Shown here one piece after another: positions 33,282 through 41,964 of a stretch of DNA of 64,000 bases. The DNA comes from DATMTS01 sp035564555 (GTDB lineage Bacteria > Actinomycetota > Actinomycetes > Actinomycetales > Microbacteriaceae): assembly GCA_035564555.1 (NCBI GenBank), contig DATMTS010000093.1, positions 24,347 through 88,346 on the forward strand. Reading direction: 5' to 3'. The notes under the pieces are model-generated. The model saw only the letters and a program-made list of their open reading frames with translations, searched no databases and was not told where the DNA came from. Numbering within the stretch: position 1 is the first letter of the stretch; each line of letters opens with the position of its first letter. A program made the translations under genes and the position numbers.

Positions 33282-34342
33282 GCTGGTGGGCCGACGAGCC
33301 GGACGACGAGGCCGCGTACGAGCAGTACGACGAGTCGTCGGTGCGGATCAGGCCCAACCCCAAGGGGAATCGCCCGCGCACCAAGATCCGCCCCGAGCAC
33401 GAAGACGCCGTCATCGCCCGCGTGCTGGGAGTGGATCGGGGGCGGTACACCGTGCTCGTCGGCGAAGGCACGCCCAACGAGCGACAGGTGACGGCAGCGC
33501 GTGCGCGGGAACTGCGCAGGCAGGCCATCGTGACCGGCGACCGCGTCGACCTGGTCGGCGACGCGAGCGGCGGCGAGGGCACGCTGGCCCGCATCGTCCG
33601 CATCAGGGAACGCACGACGCTGCTGCGGCGCAGTGCCGACGACACCGACGAGGTCGAGCGCGTCATCGTGGCGAACGCGGACCAGATGCTGATCGTCGTC
33701 GCGGCGGCCGATCCGGAACCGCGCACCCGGCTCGTCGACCGGTACCTCGTCGCGGCCTATGACGCCGGCATCGCCCCGATGCTGTGCATCACGAAGACCG
33801 ATCTCGCCGACCCGGAGCCGTTCCTCGCGAACTTCGCCGGCCTCGATCTACCGCTGTTCCGCAGCTCCCAGGACGCCGTTCCGCTCGATCGTCTCTCGGC
33901 CGCGCTGGCCGCGCACGACACGGTCACCGTCGGGCACTCGGGTGTCGGCAAGTCGACCCTCGTCAATGCACTCGTACCCGGCGCGGATCGCGCGATCGGC
34001 AGAGTCAACGCCGTCACCGGCCGCGGCAGGCACACCTCGTCGTCGACCGTCTCGCTGCGGATGAGGAGTCCGCACGGCGAGGGGTGGGTGATCGACACGC
34101 CAGGGGTCAGGTCGTTCGGTCTCGGCCATGTCGACCCGGCGAACATCCTGCGCGCCTTCACCGATCTGGATGCCATCGCGCTGCGTTGCCCACGCGGGTG
34201 CACGCACCTGCCCGACTCGCCGGACTGCGCCATCAACGAAGCGGTGCAGGCGGGCGAACTCGGACCAACCGGTGAGGCCAGGCTCAATTCGCTTCACCGC
34301 CTCCTGCAGACCAACATCCGTGCCCGCCCCCCGGCCGATTGA
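33278..34342 (+). CDS. rsgA: Small-subunit-dependent ribosome GTPase A
   Basis: This 354-residue circularly permuted GTPase helps 30S subunit maturation. An OB-fold (about residues 45-110) is followed by the G4 motif TKTD (172-175), the P-loop GHSGVGKST (219-227), G3 in DTPGVRSFG near 272-280 and the zinc motif CPRGCTHLPDSPDC near 300-314 at the C-terminus. The first 40 residues are acidic then basic. The GTG start overlaps the aroA stop (GTGA), and this aroA-rsgA order matches mycobacteria (Rv3227-Rv3228). Confidence 0.95.
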   Translation: MSWWADEPDDEAAYEQYDESSVRIRPNPKGNRPRTKIRPEHEDAVIARVLGVDRGRYTVLVGEGTPNERQVTAARARELRRQAIVTGDRVDLVGDASGGEGTLARIVRIRERTTLLRRSADDTDEVERVIVANADQMLIVVAAADPEPRTRLVDRYLVAAYDAGIAPMLCITKTDLADPEPFLANFAGLDLPLFRSSQDAVPLDRLSAALAAHDTVTVGHSGVGKSTLVNALVPGADRAIGRVNAVTGRGRHTSSSTVSLRMRSPHGEGWVIDTPGVRSFGLGHVDPANILRAFTDLDAIALRCPRGCTHLPDSPDCAINEAVQAGELGPTGEARLNSLHRLLQTNIRARPPAD

Positions 34343-34364
34343 GCAGCGGACCACGCCTGACCAC

Positions 34365-34388
34365 ACCCGTCTCAAAATCAGGTGACAT
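34365..34388 (-). repeat. Dispersed 24-bp element, copy A
   Basis: On the minus strand this reads the core GTCACCTGATTTTGAGACGG, nearly identical to copy B (34422-34445) and copy C (63963-63986). It faces copy B, so A and B form a long imperfect stem with a 33-base loop in the gap between rsgA and the LacI gene. Confidence 0.75.
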
Positions 34389-34421
34389 GGCCTGCCGAGT
34401 GGATTATCCGGTCGACAGCGC

Positions 34422-34445
34422 GTCTCACCTGAATTCGATGCGGGG
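34422..34445 (+). repeat. Dispersed 24-bp element, copy B
   Basis: Reads CTCACCTGAATTCGATGCGG at its core. It shares the pattern TCACCTGA, A/T, TTCGAT, then CGGGG with copy C, and is 55 bases before the LacI-family start. It may be an operator, a promoter-proximal element or a palindromic dispersed repeat. Confidence 0.75.
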
Positions 34446-34499
34446 TCAAGCGGTGCGAGTCGCTATCGTTATGGCAGCCGAACGGAAGGAGGCCCTGGG

Positions 34500-35549
34500 G
34501 TGACCCGCGTGACGATTCAGGGCATCGCAGACCGATTGGGCATCTCGAAGGCGTCCGTTTCGTACGCGCTGAACGGCCAACCGGGCGTCAGCGACGCGAC
34601 GCGCGAGCGCGTGCTCGCGCTCGCCGCGGAACTCGGCTGGCGACCGTCCTCGAGCGCGCGATCGCTCTCCCGCTCCCGTGCGGATGCGATCGGCATGGTT
34701 CTCAAGCGCGACCCGGAGATGCTCGGCAACGAGCCGTACTACATGCGCACGCTGGAGGGCATCGAAGACGTGCTTGCGCGCGCCGACGTCTCGCTGCTGC
34801 TGCGTATGACGGGTACCACGCCGGGCCGTGATCTCGAGGTCTATCGGCAGTGGAGCGCCGAACGCAGAGTCGATGGCGTCATCGTCTTCGACCGCGTCGT
34901 CGACGACCCACGGCCCGCTCTGTTCGAGTCGCTGGGCCTGCCTTACGTGCTGCACGGACTGTGGGCCCCCACCGCCGACGGCAGGATCACGATCGATGAC
35001 CAGGCACGGGACGCGGAACTGCTCATGCGGCATCTCGCCTCGCTCGGGCATCGCAGGCTGGTGCATCTGAGCGGGCCGGTGTTCCTCGCGCACGAACTCG
35101 ACCGTCGCGACCACATCGCCCGAGAGGCGCGCTCGGCGGGGATCGCGGTGCGTTTCGTCGCGGGCGACTACACGCTCGACGGAGCGCAGTCGATGGTCGG
35201 AGCGATGCTCGCCGGCACCTTCGGCGAGACGGCGATCATCGCATCCAACGACCTGATGGCGCTCGGCACACTGGCCGCTCTGCGGACTGCGGGTCGCCTC
35301 GACATCGCCCTCGCAAGCTGGGACGACTCGATCATCTGCCGGATCGCCACCCCCACCGTCACCGCCTTGGCGCGGCATCCCGATGAGCAGGGTCGCCGCA
35401 GCGCCCGGATGCTGCTGGAAGAGTTGGAACGCGGCTCCGCCGACCAGGGCGAGCCGATCCACAGCGACCTCGTTGTGCGCGAGACGAGTGTGCGCGCGAT
35501 CGACGACGTCGACATGCTGCGGGCTGCCGGAGATACGGTGGACGCATGA
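34500..35549 (+). CDS. LacI family transcriptional regulator
   Basis: This 349-residue regulator has the N-terminal LacI HTH (VTIQGIADRLGISKASVSYA), the hinge helix region RPSSSARSLSRSRADAIGMV (about residues 50-69), and a periplasmic-binding-like sugar domain with TAIIASNDLMALGTLAAL near 245-262. Such proteins repress sugar catabolic or transport genes until a ligand binds. No carbohydrate genes lie nearby, so the regulon is elsewhere or it regulates itself. The GTG at 34500 follows AAGGAGG. A second GTG three codons on is possible. The ATGA overlap with bcp suggests co-transcription. Confidence 0.9.
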   Translation: MTRVTIQGIADRLGISKASVSYALNGQPGVSDATRERVLALAAELGWRPSSSARSLSRSRADAIGMVLKRDPEMLGNEPYYMRTLEGIEDVLARADVSLLLRMTGTTPGRDLEVYRQWSAERRVDGVIVFDRVVDDPRPALFESLGLPYVLHGLWAPTADGRITIDDQARDAELLMRHLASLGHRRLVHLSGPVFLAHELDRRDHIAREARSAGIAVRFVAGDYTLDGAQSMVGAMLAGTFGETAIIASNDLMALGTLAALRTAGRLDIALASWDDSIICRIATPTVTALARHPDEQGRRSARMLLEELERGSADQGEPIHSDLVVRETSVRAIDDVDMLRAAGDTVDA

Positions 35550-36025
35550 CCGATCACACCCGGCTCTCCCCCGGCGAACCCGCACCCGCGTTCACCCTCT
35601 CCGATCAGGACGGCGCGGAGGTCTCGCTCGCCGACTACGCGGGCGAGAACGTCATCGTGTACTTCTACCCGGCGGCCATGACGCCCGGCTGCACCACGCA
35701 GGCGTGCGACTTCCGCGACAATCTGAACGCACTGGTCGCGGCGGGATACCGCGTGCTCGGGATCTCCAAGGACGAACCCGCCAAGCTGCGCGAGTTCCGT
35801 GAAGCGGAGGCGCTCACGTTCCCGCTGCTCTCCGACCCCGGACTCACGGTGCATCGGGCGTACGGCGCCTACGGCGAGAAGATGCTCTACGGCAAGCAGG
35901 TGACGGGCGTGCTGCGCTCGACGTTCGTCGTCGACCCGGACGGTTCGATCCGGCTCGCGCTGTACAACGTGAAGGCCACCGGCCATGTCGCGTCGCTGCG
36001 CAAGAAGCTCGGGCTGGTCGCCTGA
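35546..36025 (+). CDS. bcp: Thioredoxin-dependent thiol peroxidase (Bcp/PrxQ)
   Basis: This 159-residue peroxiredoxin reduces peroxides with thiols. YPAAMTPGCTTQACDFRD holds the peroxidatic Cys49 and the resolving Cys54, the CxxxxC spacing of the Bcp/PrxQ class. STFVVDPDGSIRLALYNV near residues 123-140 is typical of the C-terminal half. The length is standard. It overlaps the LacI gene by four bases, an unusual partner, and converges with a small membrane-protein gene. Confidence 0.93.
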   Translation: MTDHTRLSPGEPAPAFTLSDQDGAEVSLADYAGENVIVYFYPAAMTPGCTTQACDFRDNLNALVAAGYRVLGISKDEPAKLREFREAEALTFPLLSDPGLTVHRAYGAYGEKMLYGKQVTGVLRSTFVVDPDGSIRLALYNVKATGHVASLRKKLGLVA

Positions 36026-36038
36026 CCGGAGGACGAGG

Positions 36039-36449
36039 TCACCGTTCGTCCGGGCGCAGCGCTCGGGTGACAGGGGGTGAGATCACCAGCAGGATGCCGA
36101 TCACGCTCGGCACCAGCAGCGCCCACCCGATCCCCGGTTCGGCCGTGAGGCCCTGGAAGCATCCGATCGCGACGGCGAGCATGATCAACTGCCAGGTCAG
36201 GGCGAGCGCACGGATCCAGGGTCGAACACGAAGCGCTCCGACCGCTGCGACGATGACCCAGAGCGCGCCGATGGCCGCGCTGATGAGGATCGCAAGCGCG
36301 CTCGGCAGGGATGCTCCGGGCTGTGTCGCGAGTTGAAGCAGTAGCCAGCCGACCAGCCCCACCATGAGGGCGGCCTCGAGGATGAGGATGCCGGCGAGCG
36401 CGATCAGCAGAGGTGGTCGCCGCTGTCTTTCTGGCCGGTGGTCGGCCAT
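36039..36449 (-). CDS. Small four-helix membrane protein, unknown function
   Basis: From the ATG at 36449 this gives 136 residues with four hydrophobic segments (about residues 12-34, 45-66, 74-94, 98-118) and a basic tail. A GTG at 36479 would add ten residues. Neither has a clear ribosome binding site. I do not recognise a family beyond similar actinobacterial membrane proteins of this size. It is convergent with bcp and divergent from whiB1. Confidence 0.65.
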   Translation of the reverse strand: MADHRPERQRRPPLLIALAGILILEAALMVGLVGWLLLQLATQPGASLPSALAILISAAIGALWVIVAAVGALRVRPWIRALALTWQLIMLAVAIGCFQGLTAEPGIGWALLVPSVIGILLVISPPVTRALRPDER

Positions 36450-36506
36450 ATCATGCCCAGATTTCCGGCGCGTGTTCACAGAGTTATCCCATACAAAACT
36501 ATTGAT

Positions 36507-36535
36507 TTGGCTCTACCAGTATGCGACCATATTTG
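36507..36535 (+). promoter_or_regulatory. Candidate promoter of whiB1
   Basis: TTGGCT (36507-36512), 17 bases and TATTTG (36530-36535) lie in an unusually AT-rich stretch before whiB1. The leader would be about 120 bases, long enough to carry regulation. The match is moderate. Confidence 0.35.
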
Positions 36536-36663
36536 AGGTCGAGTTGACGCTCACAGGGTCGTGGGCAGGTCGCATCCCCACCGTGATTCAAAGGCCCTGC
36601 AACTCGCCGCTACCCGAAATCTGGCCTATCGGCCATGCATTCAGCAACAAAAGGAGCACCGTC

Positions 36664-36912
36664 ATGGATTGGCGCGACAAAGCCGCCTGCCTTACAGCCG
36701 ACCCCGAGCTTTTCTTCCCCGTCGGCAACACGGGTCCGGCCGTCGACCAGATCGACAAGGCCAAGGCGGTTTGCGCCCGGTGCACGGTCACCGAAGTCTG
36801 CCTGCAGTACGCGCTCGAGACCGGCCAGGACTCGGGCGTCTGGGGCGGACTCTCCGAAGACGAGCGCCGCGCACTCAAGCGCCGCGCAGCTCGCGCGCGC
36901 CGCGCCTCCTGA
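36664..36912 (+). CDS. whiB1: WhiB-family transcriptional regulator, WhiB1/WblE type
   Basis: This 82-residue protein carries the four iron-sulfur Cys at 9, 37, 40 and 46 (C-x27-CxxCxxxxxC), the same positions as mycobacterial WhiB1, then the turn GVWGGLSEDERR and a basic tail KRRAARARRAS. MDWRDKAACLTADPELFFPV closely resembles WhiB1. WhiB1 proteins bind a 4Fe-4S cluster that reacts with nitric oxide, and interact with the housekeeping sigma factor. The ATG follows AAAAGGAGC. Its position next to pdtaS is the same as in mycobacteria (Rv3219-Rv3220c). Confidence 0.93.
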   Translation: MDWRDKAACLTADPELFFPVGNTGPAVDQIDKAKAVCARCTVTEVCLQYALETGQDSGVWGGLSEDERRALKRRAARARRAS

Positions 36913-36930
36913 TTCCCGGCACGGGATGCC

Positions 36931-38421
36931 TCACACGCGGCTGAGGTAGCGCAACGGCACCTCGATGGTCACCTCGGTACCCGTGCCGACCATGGTGTGC
37001 CAGTCGATCGTCCCGCTGAGTTCGCCCTGGATCAGGGTGCGCACGATCTGCGTGCCGAGACCGGAGCCGACCTTGCCCTCGGGCAGGCCGGAGCCGTTGT
37101 CCACGACCTTCACGGTCAGCGTGTCCGCCGACCGGTTCGCCACGATCTCGACCTCGCCGCTGCGGCCGGCCAGCCCGTGCTCGACGGCGTTCGTGACCAA
37201 CTCGGTCAGTGCGAGCGCCAGCGGCGTGGCATACTCGCTCGGCAGTTCGCCGAAGCTGCCCGTCGACTTCGGATGCACCGTGGTGTTGTGGCTTGCCGCG
37301 ACCTCTGCGACCAGCAGCAGCACCCGGTCGAAGACGTCGTCGAAGTCGACGATCTGCGCCAGGCCCTCGGAGAGGGTGTCGTGCACCACCGCGATCGCGG
37401 CGACCCGGCGCATCGCCTGGCTGAGCGCCTCGCGCGCCTCGTCGGAGTGGGTGCGGCGCGCCTGGATGCGCAGCAGGGATGCCACGGTCTGCAGATTGTT
37501 CTTCACCCGGTGGTGGATCTCGCGGATCGTCGCGTCCTTCGTGATGAGTTCGCGCTCCTGGTGCCGCAGTTCGGTCACATCGCGGCACAGCACGATCGCC
37601 CCGGTGCGCTCGCCCCGGTTGCGGATCGGGATCGTGCGCAGCGACACGGTCACCCCGCGCGCCTCGATGTCGGTGCGCCACGGCGCGCGACCGGTGACGA
37701 CCAGCGGGAGGGACTCGTCGACGATGATGTTACCGGCGAGCAGCCGCGTGGTGACCTCGGCGAGCGACTCGCCTTCGAGTTCGTCCGCGAAACCCATCCG
37801 GTTGAACGCCGAGAGCGCGTTCGGGCTGGCGAACGTCGTGGTCCCGTCGACGTCGAGCCGGATCAGGCCGTCCGAGGCGCGCGGGGCACCGCGCCGCGGT
37901 CCCGTCGGCGCGCCCAGGTCGGGGAAGTCGCCTGAGGCGATCATCGCGAACAGGTCGTTGGCGCATTCGTTGAACGTGAGCTCCTGGCGACTCGGCGTGC
38001 GTGCCGCGCTCAGGTTGGTATGCCGCGTGAGCACGCCGATCGGCGTGCGCACGGTCTCCGCGCTGTTCGGCGACACCCGGCGGATCACCGGAACCGCGCG
38101 AAGCCTGGTGGGCATCTCCTCGTACCAGTCCGGCGCGTTGGAATCCACGATCGATGCCGACTCGAACGCCTCGACGACCTGGTCGCGCCACTGCGGCTTG
38201 ACGCCCTGCCCGACGAAGTCGCGGTAGAAGAGCGTCGCCGCGCTCGACGGACGCGAGTGAGCGACGGCGACGAATCCGTCATCGGTCGGCACCCACAACA
38301 CGATGTCGGCGAACGCCAGGTCGGCAAGCAACTGGCCGTCTCCGACCAGCATGTGCAACCACTCGATGTCCTCCGGTGCGGAGCGGCCGTGGGCGATCAT
38401 GAGTTCACTGAGCGTCGACAT
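36931..38421 (-). CDS. pdtaS: Sensor histidine kinase PdtaS
   Basis: This 496-residue soluble kinase has an N-terminal GAF-like domain (about 1-150), a PAS domain (about 185-290), a HisKA_2 box EIHHRVKNNLQTVASLLRIQ with the acceptor His303, and an HATPase with ALALTELVTNAVEHGL and DNGSGLPEG. Mycobacterial PdtaS has the same domain order and His303. It signals to the RNA-binding regulator PdtaR, usually encoded elsewhere and not seen here. The start is the ATG of MSTLSELMIAHG. The frame extends further but only into low-complexity residues. Confidence 0.93.
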   Translation of the reverse strand: MSTLSELMIAHGRSAPEDIEWLHMLVGDGQLLADLAFADIVLWVPTDDGFVAVAHSRPSSAATLFYRDFVGQGVKPQWRDQVVEAFESASIVDSNAPDWYEEMPTRLRAVPVIRRVSPNSAETVRTPIGVLTRHTNLSAARTPSRQELTFNECANDLFAMIASGDFPDLGAPTGPRRGAPRASDGLIRLDVDGTTTFASPNALSAFNRMGFADELEGESLAEVTTRLLAGNIIVDESLPLVVTGRAPWRTDIEARGVTVSLRTIPIRNRGERTGAIVLCRDVTELRHQERELITKDATIREIHHRVKNNLQTVASLLRIQARRTHSDEAREALSQAMRRVAAIAVVHDTLSEGLAQIVDFDDVFDRVLLLVAEVAASHNTTVHPKSTGSFGELPSEYATPLALALTELVTNAVEHGLAGRSGEVEIVANRSADTLTVKVVDNGSGLPEGKVGSGLGTQIVRTLIQGELSGTIDWHTMVGTGTEVTIEVPLRYLSRV

Positions 38422-38492
38422 CCTGCACAGTCTAAGCGCGCACCGGGATGCGGGTCGCCATCGGGGTGCGCTGCACGGGAGAACGGCTGACC

Positions 38493-39758
38493 TCACGCCG
38501 TCAGCGATGGTGCGACGCGGCTACGACGGCTCCTGCGTCCGGCTCGGCCGGCGGGTAACGCATCGGGTTCGGGCAGCAGCACATCCTCGACGAGGGTGCG
38601 GATGCCGGCGCGCAGGGGCGACTTGGCCGCCGCATCGCGCAGCGTGCGGCCGGTGAGCAGTGCTGCATCGCATCCCGCTGGGTCGTCGGGCAGCAGCCCA
38701 TCCGCTTTGATGCTGCCGAACCTGGCCAGGGTCGAGGCGACCTGTGCGAACGGCCCGATACCCACCGCGCTTGAGCGCACCCGATTCACGACGACGTGCG
38801 AGCGCACGCCGGGCACCGCATCGACCAGTTCCACATACCCGCGCAGCAACCGGGAGAGGCCGACCGGGTCGGCGAGCCCGACGGCGATCACGCGGTCGGC
38901 GGCGCGCAGCGCGGCAAGTGTCGCAGCATTCCTTCGAGGCGCGAAGAGGTCGCTGGAGATCTCTTCGTCGCTCTCAAGGCAGAACGCCACGTCGACGACC
39001 ACGAAATCGGCCCAGCCTGCGCAGGCGGCAAGGGTGCTGGTGACCCGCTCCGCCGTGAGTTCCGGCCAGCGTGAGGCGCGACCGAGGCCGGTGAGAACCC
39101 GGAAGGCGCCTCGCGGCGCCACGTAGCGCTGTGCGACGCGTTCGAACTCGGCGCGGCTGAACCCGCCCGCCGCACTCAGGCGGCAGGCCGCGGCGAAGCC
39201 CGGCGCCTCATCGAGCAGACCCAACGCGGGACACACCGCGCCCCCATAGCAATCGGCATCGATCAGCACCACCGAATGGCCGTACGACGCGAGTTCGGCG
39301 GCGACGTTGATCGCCACCGTCGTGCGCCCCGGCGCCCCGGCCGGTCCCCACACGGCGACGACAGTAGCGGTCGCCGTCGCTGACCCGCCCGATCGTGCTG
39401 CGGCATCCAGCCGCCCCGGAACCGTGCTCAGCAGAGCCTGTAGCTCATCGCAATCCGCATCGGCGTCGAGCACGTCGAACAGGCCGAGCTCTGCGGCGTG
39501 CCGCCGCTCGAACTCGCTGCCGGCCAACACGACCAGCCGCACCCCGCGTTCGTCGCAACCGGCGACGAGCGCCTCCGTGAGCCGCGACGTAGACCCACCG
39601 ACGATGGCAGCTTCGACGGGCGGCTCGGCGCGCTCGCACGCCGCAAGCACCTCGCGGGCCGACTGCACGCGTGCCACCAGTTCGTGTCCTCGACCCATCA
39701 GGTCGGCGACGATACGGTCTTCGACCCGCGCCTCGAGCGCCAGCACGATGCGCGTCAT
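38493..39758 (-). CDS. CpaE/MinD-like P-loop protein with altered Walker A
   Basis: This 421-residue protein has a receiver-like N-terminal region (about residues 1-115) and a MinD/ParA-type domain, the layout of CpaE or septum-site proteins. The P-loop reads WGPAGAPGRTTVAINVAAEL (137-156). The usual KGGxGKT/S has become GPAGAPGRTT, so the P-loop Lys is Arg145 and the signature Lys is absent. VVLIDADCYGGAV and FVVVDVAFCLE give the other nucleotide motifs. ATP hydrolysis may be weak or lost. The SAF-domain gene upstream overlaps by four bases, which suggests a remnant or minimal type IV (Flp) pilus or secretion module. Confidence 0.78.
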   Translation of the reverse strand: MTRIVLALEARVEDRIVADLMGRGHELVARVQSAREVLAACERAEPPVEAAIVGGSTSRLTEALVAGCDERGVRLVVLAGSEFERRHAAELGLFDVLDADADCDELQALLSTVPGRLDAAARSGGSATATATVVAVWGPAGAPGRTTVAINVAAELASYGHSVVLIDADCYGGAVCPALGLLDEAPGFAAACRLSAAGGFSRAEFERVAQRYVAPRGAFRVLTGLGRASRWPELTAERVTSTLAACAGWADFVVVDVAFCLESDEEISSDLFAPRRNAATLAALRAADRVIAVGLADPVGLSRLLRGYVELVDAVPGVRSHVVVNRVRSSAVGIGPFAQVASTLARFGSIKADGLLPDDPAGCDAALLTGRTLRDAAAKSPLRAGIRTLVEDVLLPEPDALPAGRAGRRSRRSRVAPSLTA

Positions 39759-40405
39759 GGTCGGTCGCTCGCTTCGGCGACGCGCCCGAGATCGGCGGGG
39801 AGAACCGAGATCGCGGCGCCGTCGGCGATCGCCTGCAGAACGGAGGCCGTCTGCGCCGTCGGAACACGCACCTCGACGTAAACCGTGCTGCGGTCGCCGA
39901 CGAGCGCGTCGTCGTGATCGACCCTCACGACCGCAGCATGGCCGACGAGCACGGCGGGCGGACCGTACGTGTCGTGTTCGGTCTGCTCCGCTGCCCAGAC
40001 ATCGACGTTCGATCCCGTCTCGATCGAGGATGCGAGCGGGGCCCGCGCCGCAACGACGACGCTCGTCAGCGCCGCGTCACCGGCGTCCGCCACGGCCGAC
40101 GCCGGCACGAGTTCGCCCGCTGCGACGGTTCGGGCGATCAAGAACCCGCCGTCGGGGACATCGCCGCGGGAGAGGTAGCGGGATGCGGCGGCGCCCAGCC
40201 GCACATGGGATGCCACCAGGTCGTCCGCCTGCACGACCTCACCGGCCGCGAGCGTGTTGCGGGCGGCGTACACCTCGGTGCTCGTCTGTGCCGAGGTCAC
40301 CAGCGCGTAGACGCCCGCGATCGAGGCGAACACCAGTGTGATGCCGATGGCCAGCCGAGGATCGACTCGGAACCCGCGCCCGGCGTCACGCTGTCTGCTC
40401 GTCAT
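39755..40405 (-). CDS. SAF-domain protein, CpaB/RcpC-like
   Basis: This 216-residue protein has one membrane segment (residues 15-35, IGITLVFASIAGVYALV), then a SAF domain beginning VYAARNTLAAGEVVQADDLV near residue 47. That is the pattern of CpaB/RcpC Flp-pilus assembly proteins. The start follows GGAGG by five bases. The frame is open further upstream, but that part overlaps the divergent HTH gene. It is co-transcribed with the CpaE-like gene. No pilin, prepilin peptidase or CpaF ATPase is nearby. Confidence 0.78.
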   Translation of the reverse strand: MTSRQRDAGRGFRVDPRLAIGITLVFASIAGVYALVTSAQTSTEVYAARNTLAAGEVVQADDLVASHVRLGAAASRYLSRGDVPDGGFLIARTVAAGELVPASAVADAGDAALTSVVVAARAPLASSIETGSNVDVWAAEQTEHDTYGPPAVLVGHAAVVRVDHDDALVGDRSTVYVEVRVPTAQTASVLQAIADGAAISVLPADLGRVAEASDRP

Positions 40406-40505
40406 GCCGGCCTCCGTTCGTTCAGCGACTGCTGTCCATCGTGGTCTTTCCGGCGGGCGCGTGTGAAAGTTATCCACAAGGCGGTGCTGCATGGCCGACG
40501 GGGAG

Positions 40506-40511
40506 AATAAT
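40506..40511 (+). promoter_or_regulatory. -10 hexamer AATAAT of the HTH gene
   Basis: AATAAT, one base from TATAAT, ends six bases before the ATG at 40518 and favours that start over the ATG at 40491. Confidence 0.45.
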
Positions 40512-40517
40512 CGAAGC

Positions 40518-40787
40518 ATGACCGAATCCGCCGATGCGAGCGCGCGCTTCCTCTCGCTCGCCGACACGGCCGAGATCCTCTCGGTGGAGGCCTCGGACGT
40601 GACGGCCCTGGTGACGAGCGGGGAGCTTCCGGCGATCCGGGTCGGCGGCCGCTGGCGGGTCGAGCGCACGGTGCTCGAGGCCTACATCGACGCCATGTAC
40701 GAGGAGAGCCGCAGGCGCGCGTTGTGGGCGCAGTCGGACTTCGCGAATCTGCCCGAGTTGTCGGGCGGCACCATCATCGAACGCTAG
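40518..40787 (+). CDS. Excisionase-family (MerR-like) helix-turn-helix protein
   Basis: This 89-residue protein is a single HTH_17 or excisionase-type domain: FLSLADTAEILSVEASDVTA then LVTSGELPAIRVGGRWRVER (about residues 10-55) and an acidic tail. It resembles small BldC-like and Xis-like DNA-binding proteins. No integrase or phage gene is near, so a developmental or housekeeping regulator is more likely than an excisionase. It is divergent from the SAF/CpaE pair, and its promoter region could let it control them. Confidence 0.8.
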   Translation: MTESADASARFLSLADTAEILSVEASDVTALVTSGELPAIRVGGRWRVERTVLEAYIDAMYEESRRRALWAQSDFANLPELSGGTIIER

Positions 40788-40809
40788 ACCGTCTGCCGAG
40801 CACCGGCGT

Positions 40810-40815
40810 TACGCT
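40810..40815 (+). promoter_or_regulatory. -10 hexamer TACGCT, leaderless start of the M24 gene
   Basis: TACGCT ends six bases before the ATG at 40822, with no Shine-Dalgarno sequence, in the 34-base gap after the HTH gene. Confidence 0.55.
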
Positions 40816-40821
40816 GGGCGC

Positions 40822-41937
40822 ATGGCTGACCCGCGTTTCCCGGCATCCGTCTATGCATCCCGCCTGCAACGCGCGGCGGCCGGCGCCGCCACGGCAGGGA
40901 TCGATGCGCTGATCATCGGCCCGGGCCCCGATCTGCGCTACCTCACCGGTTCCCGCGCGAGCACCTTCGAACGACTCACCGCGCTGGTGGTGCCCGCGAC
41001 GGCCGAACCCACGGTCGTAGTGCCCCGCATGGAGGCGGCCGCATTGCGCGAGTCCGCGATCGCGGAGCTGGGTCTGCGCGTGCTCGACTGGGTGGACGGC
41101 GACGACCCGTACGCATCGGCCCTCGGCGCCGCGGCACCGATCGGCACCTTGGCGGTGTCCGAATCTATGCCGGCACTGCATGTCATCGAGCTGGCCGACC
41201 GCGCAGGCGCCGTGCCGCGGCTGGCCACCCCTGTGCTGCGGGAACTGCGCATGGTGAAGGATGCCGCGGAGATCGACGCGCTGCGTCTCGCGGGCACGGC
41301 GATCGACCGCGTGCATGCACGGATGGGACAGTGGTTGCGCGTCGGCCGTACCGAAAGCGTCGTCGCCGCGGATCTCGCTGCCGCGATCGTCGCCGCCGGC
41401 CACACCGCAGCGGAGTTCGTCATCGTCGGATCGGGCCCGAACGCCGCCGATCCGCATCACGAGGTATCCGACCGAGTGATCGTCGAGGGCGATGTCGTCG
41501 TGGTCGACATCGGCGGATCCGTACCGGCCGGATACAACTCCGACAGCACTCGGACATATCGCCTCGGGAACGTTCCCGACGCCATCAGCCGAAGCTATGC
41601 GGTGTTGCAGGAGGCCCAGCAGGCGGCGGTGGATGCCGCGCGTCCCGGTGCCACGGCGGGAGAGGTCGACGAGGCGGCCCGCGCGGTGCTCGAACGCGCG
41701 GGACTCGCCGAGAACTTCATCCATCGCACCGGTCATGGCATCGGACTCGCCGTGCATGAGGAGCCCTATATCATCGCCGGCGACGACACGGTCTTACGGC
41801 CCGGGATGACGTTCAGCGTGGAACCCGGAATCTATTTCCCGGGCGAATGGGGTGCCCGGATCGAAGACATCGTCGTGGTAACGGACACCGGCAGCGAACG
41901 GTTGAACGCTCGGCCGCGCGGGCTGACCGCGGTTTAG
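40822..41937 (+). CDS. M24 family metallopeptidase, Xaa-Pro aminopeptidase-like
   Basis: This 371-residue protein has a creatinase-like N-terminal domain (about 1-125) and a pita-bread M24 domain. Metal ligands are visible in VVVVDIGGSVP and YNSDSTRTY (two Asp), IHRTGHGIGL (His), MTFSVEPGIYFP (Glu) and ARIEDIVVV (Glu). It would cleave X-Pro dipeptides or the N-terminus of peptides with proline second. Length and order fit Xaa-Pro dipeptidase/aminopeptidase, and the split between these cannot be made by eye. Confidence 0.92.
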   Translation: MADPRFPASVYASRLQRAAAGAATAGIDALIIGPGPDLRYLTGSRASTFERLTALVVPATAEPTVVVPRMEAAALRESAIAELGLRVLDWVDGDDPYASALGAAAPIGTLAVSESMPALHVIELADRAGAVPRLATPVLRELRMVKDAAEIDALRLAGTAIDRVHARMGQWLRVGRTESVVAADLAAAIVAAGHTAAEFVIVGSGPNAADPHHEVSDRVIVEGDVVVVDIGGSVPAGYNSDSTRTYRLGNVPDAISRSYAVLQEAQQAAVDAARPGATAGEVDEAARAVLERAGLAENFIHRTGHGIGLAVHEEPYIIAGDDTVLRPGMTFSVEPGIYFPGEWGARIEDIVVVTDTGSERLNARPRGLTAV

Positions 41938-41964
41938 GTCGCCTGCAGCAGCCCGATCGCGTCG

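Noticed and set aside
40518..40787. Excisionase as evidence of a mobile element
   Set aside because: No integrase, phage gene, att-like repeat or compositional change is nearby. The domain also occurs in ordinary regulators.
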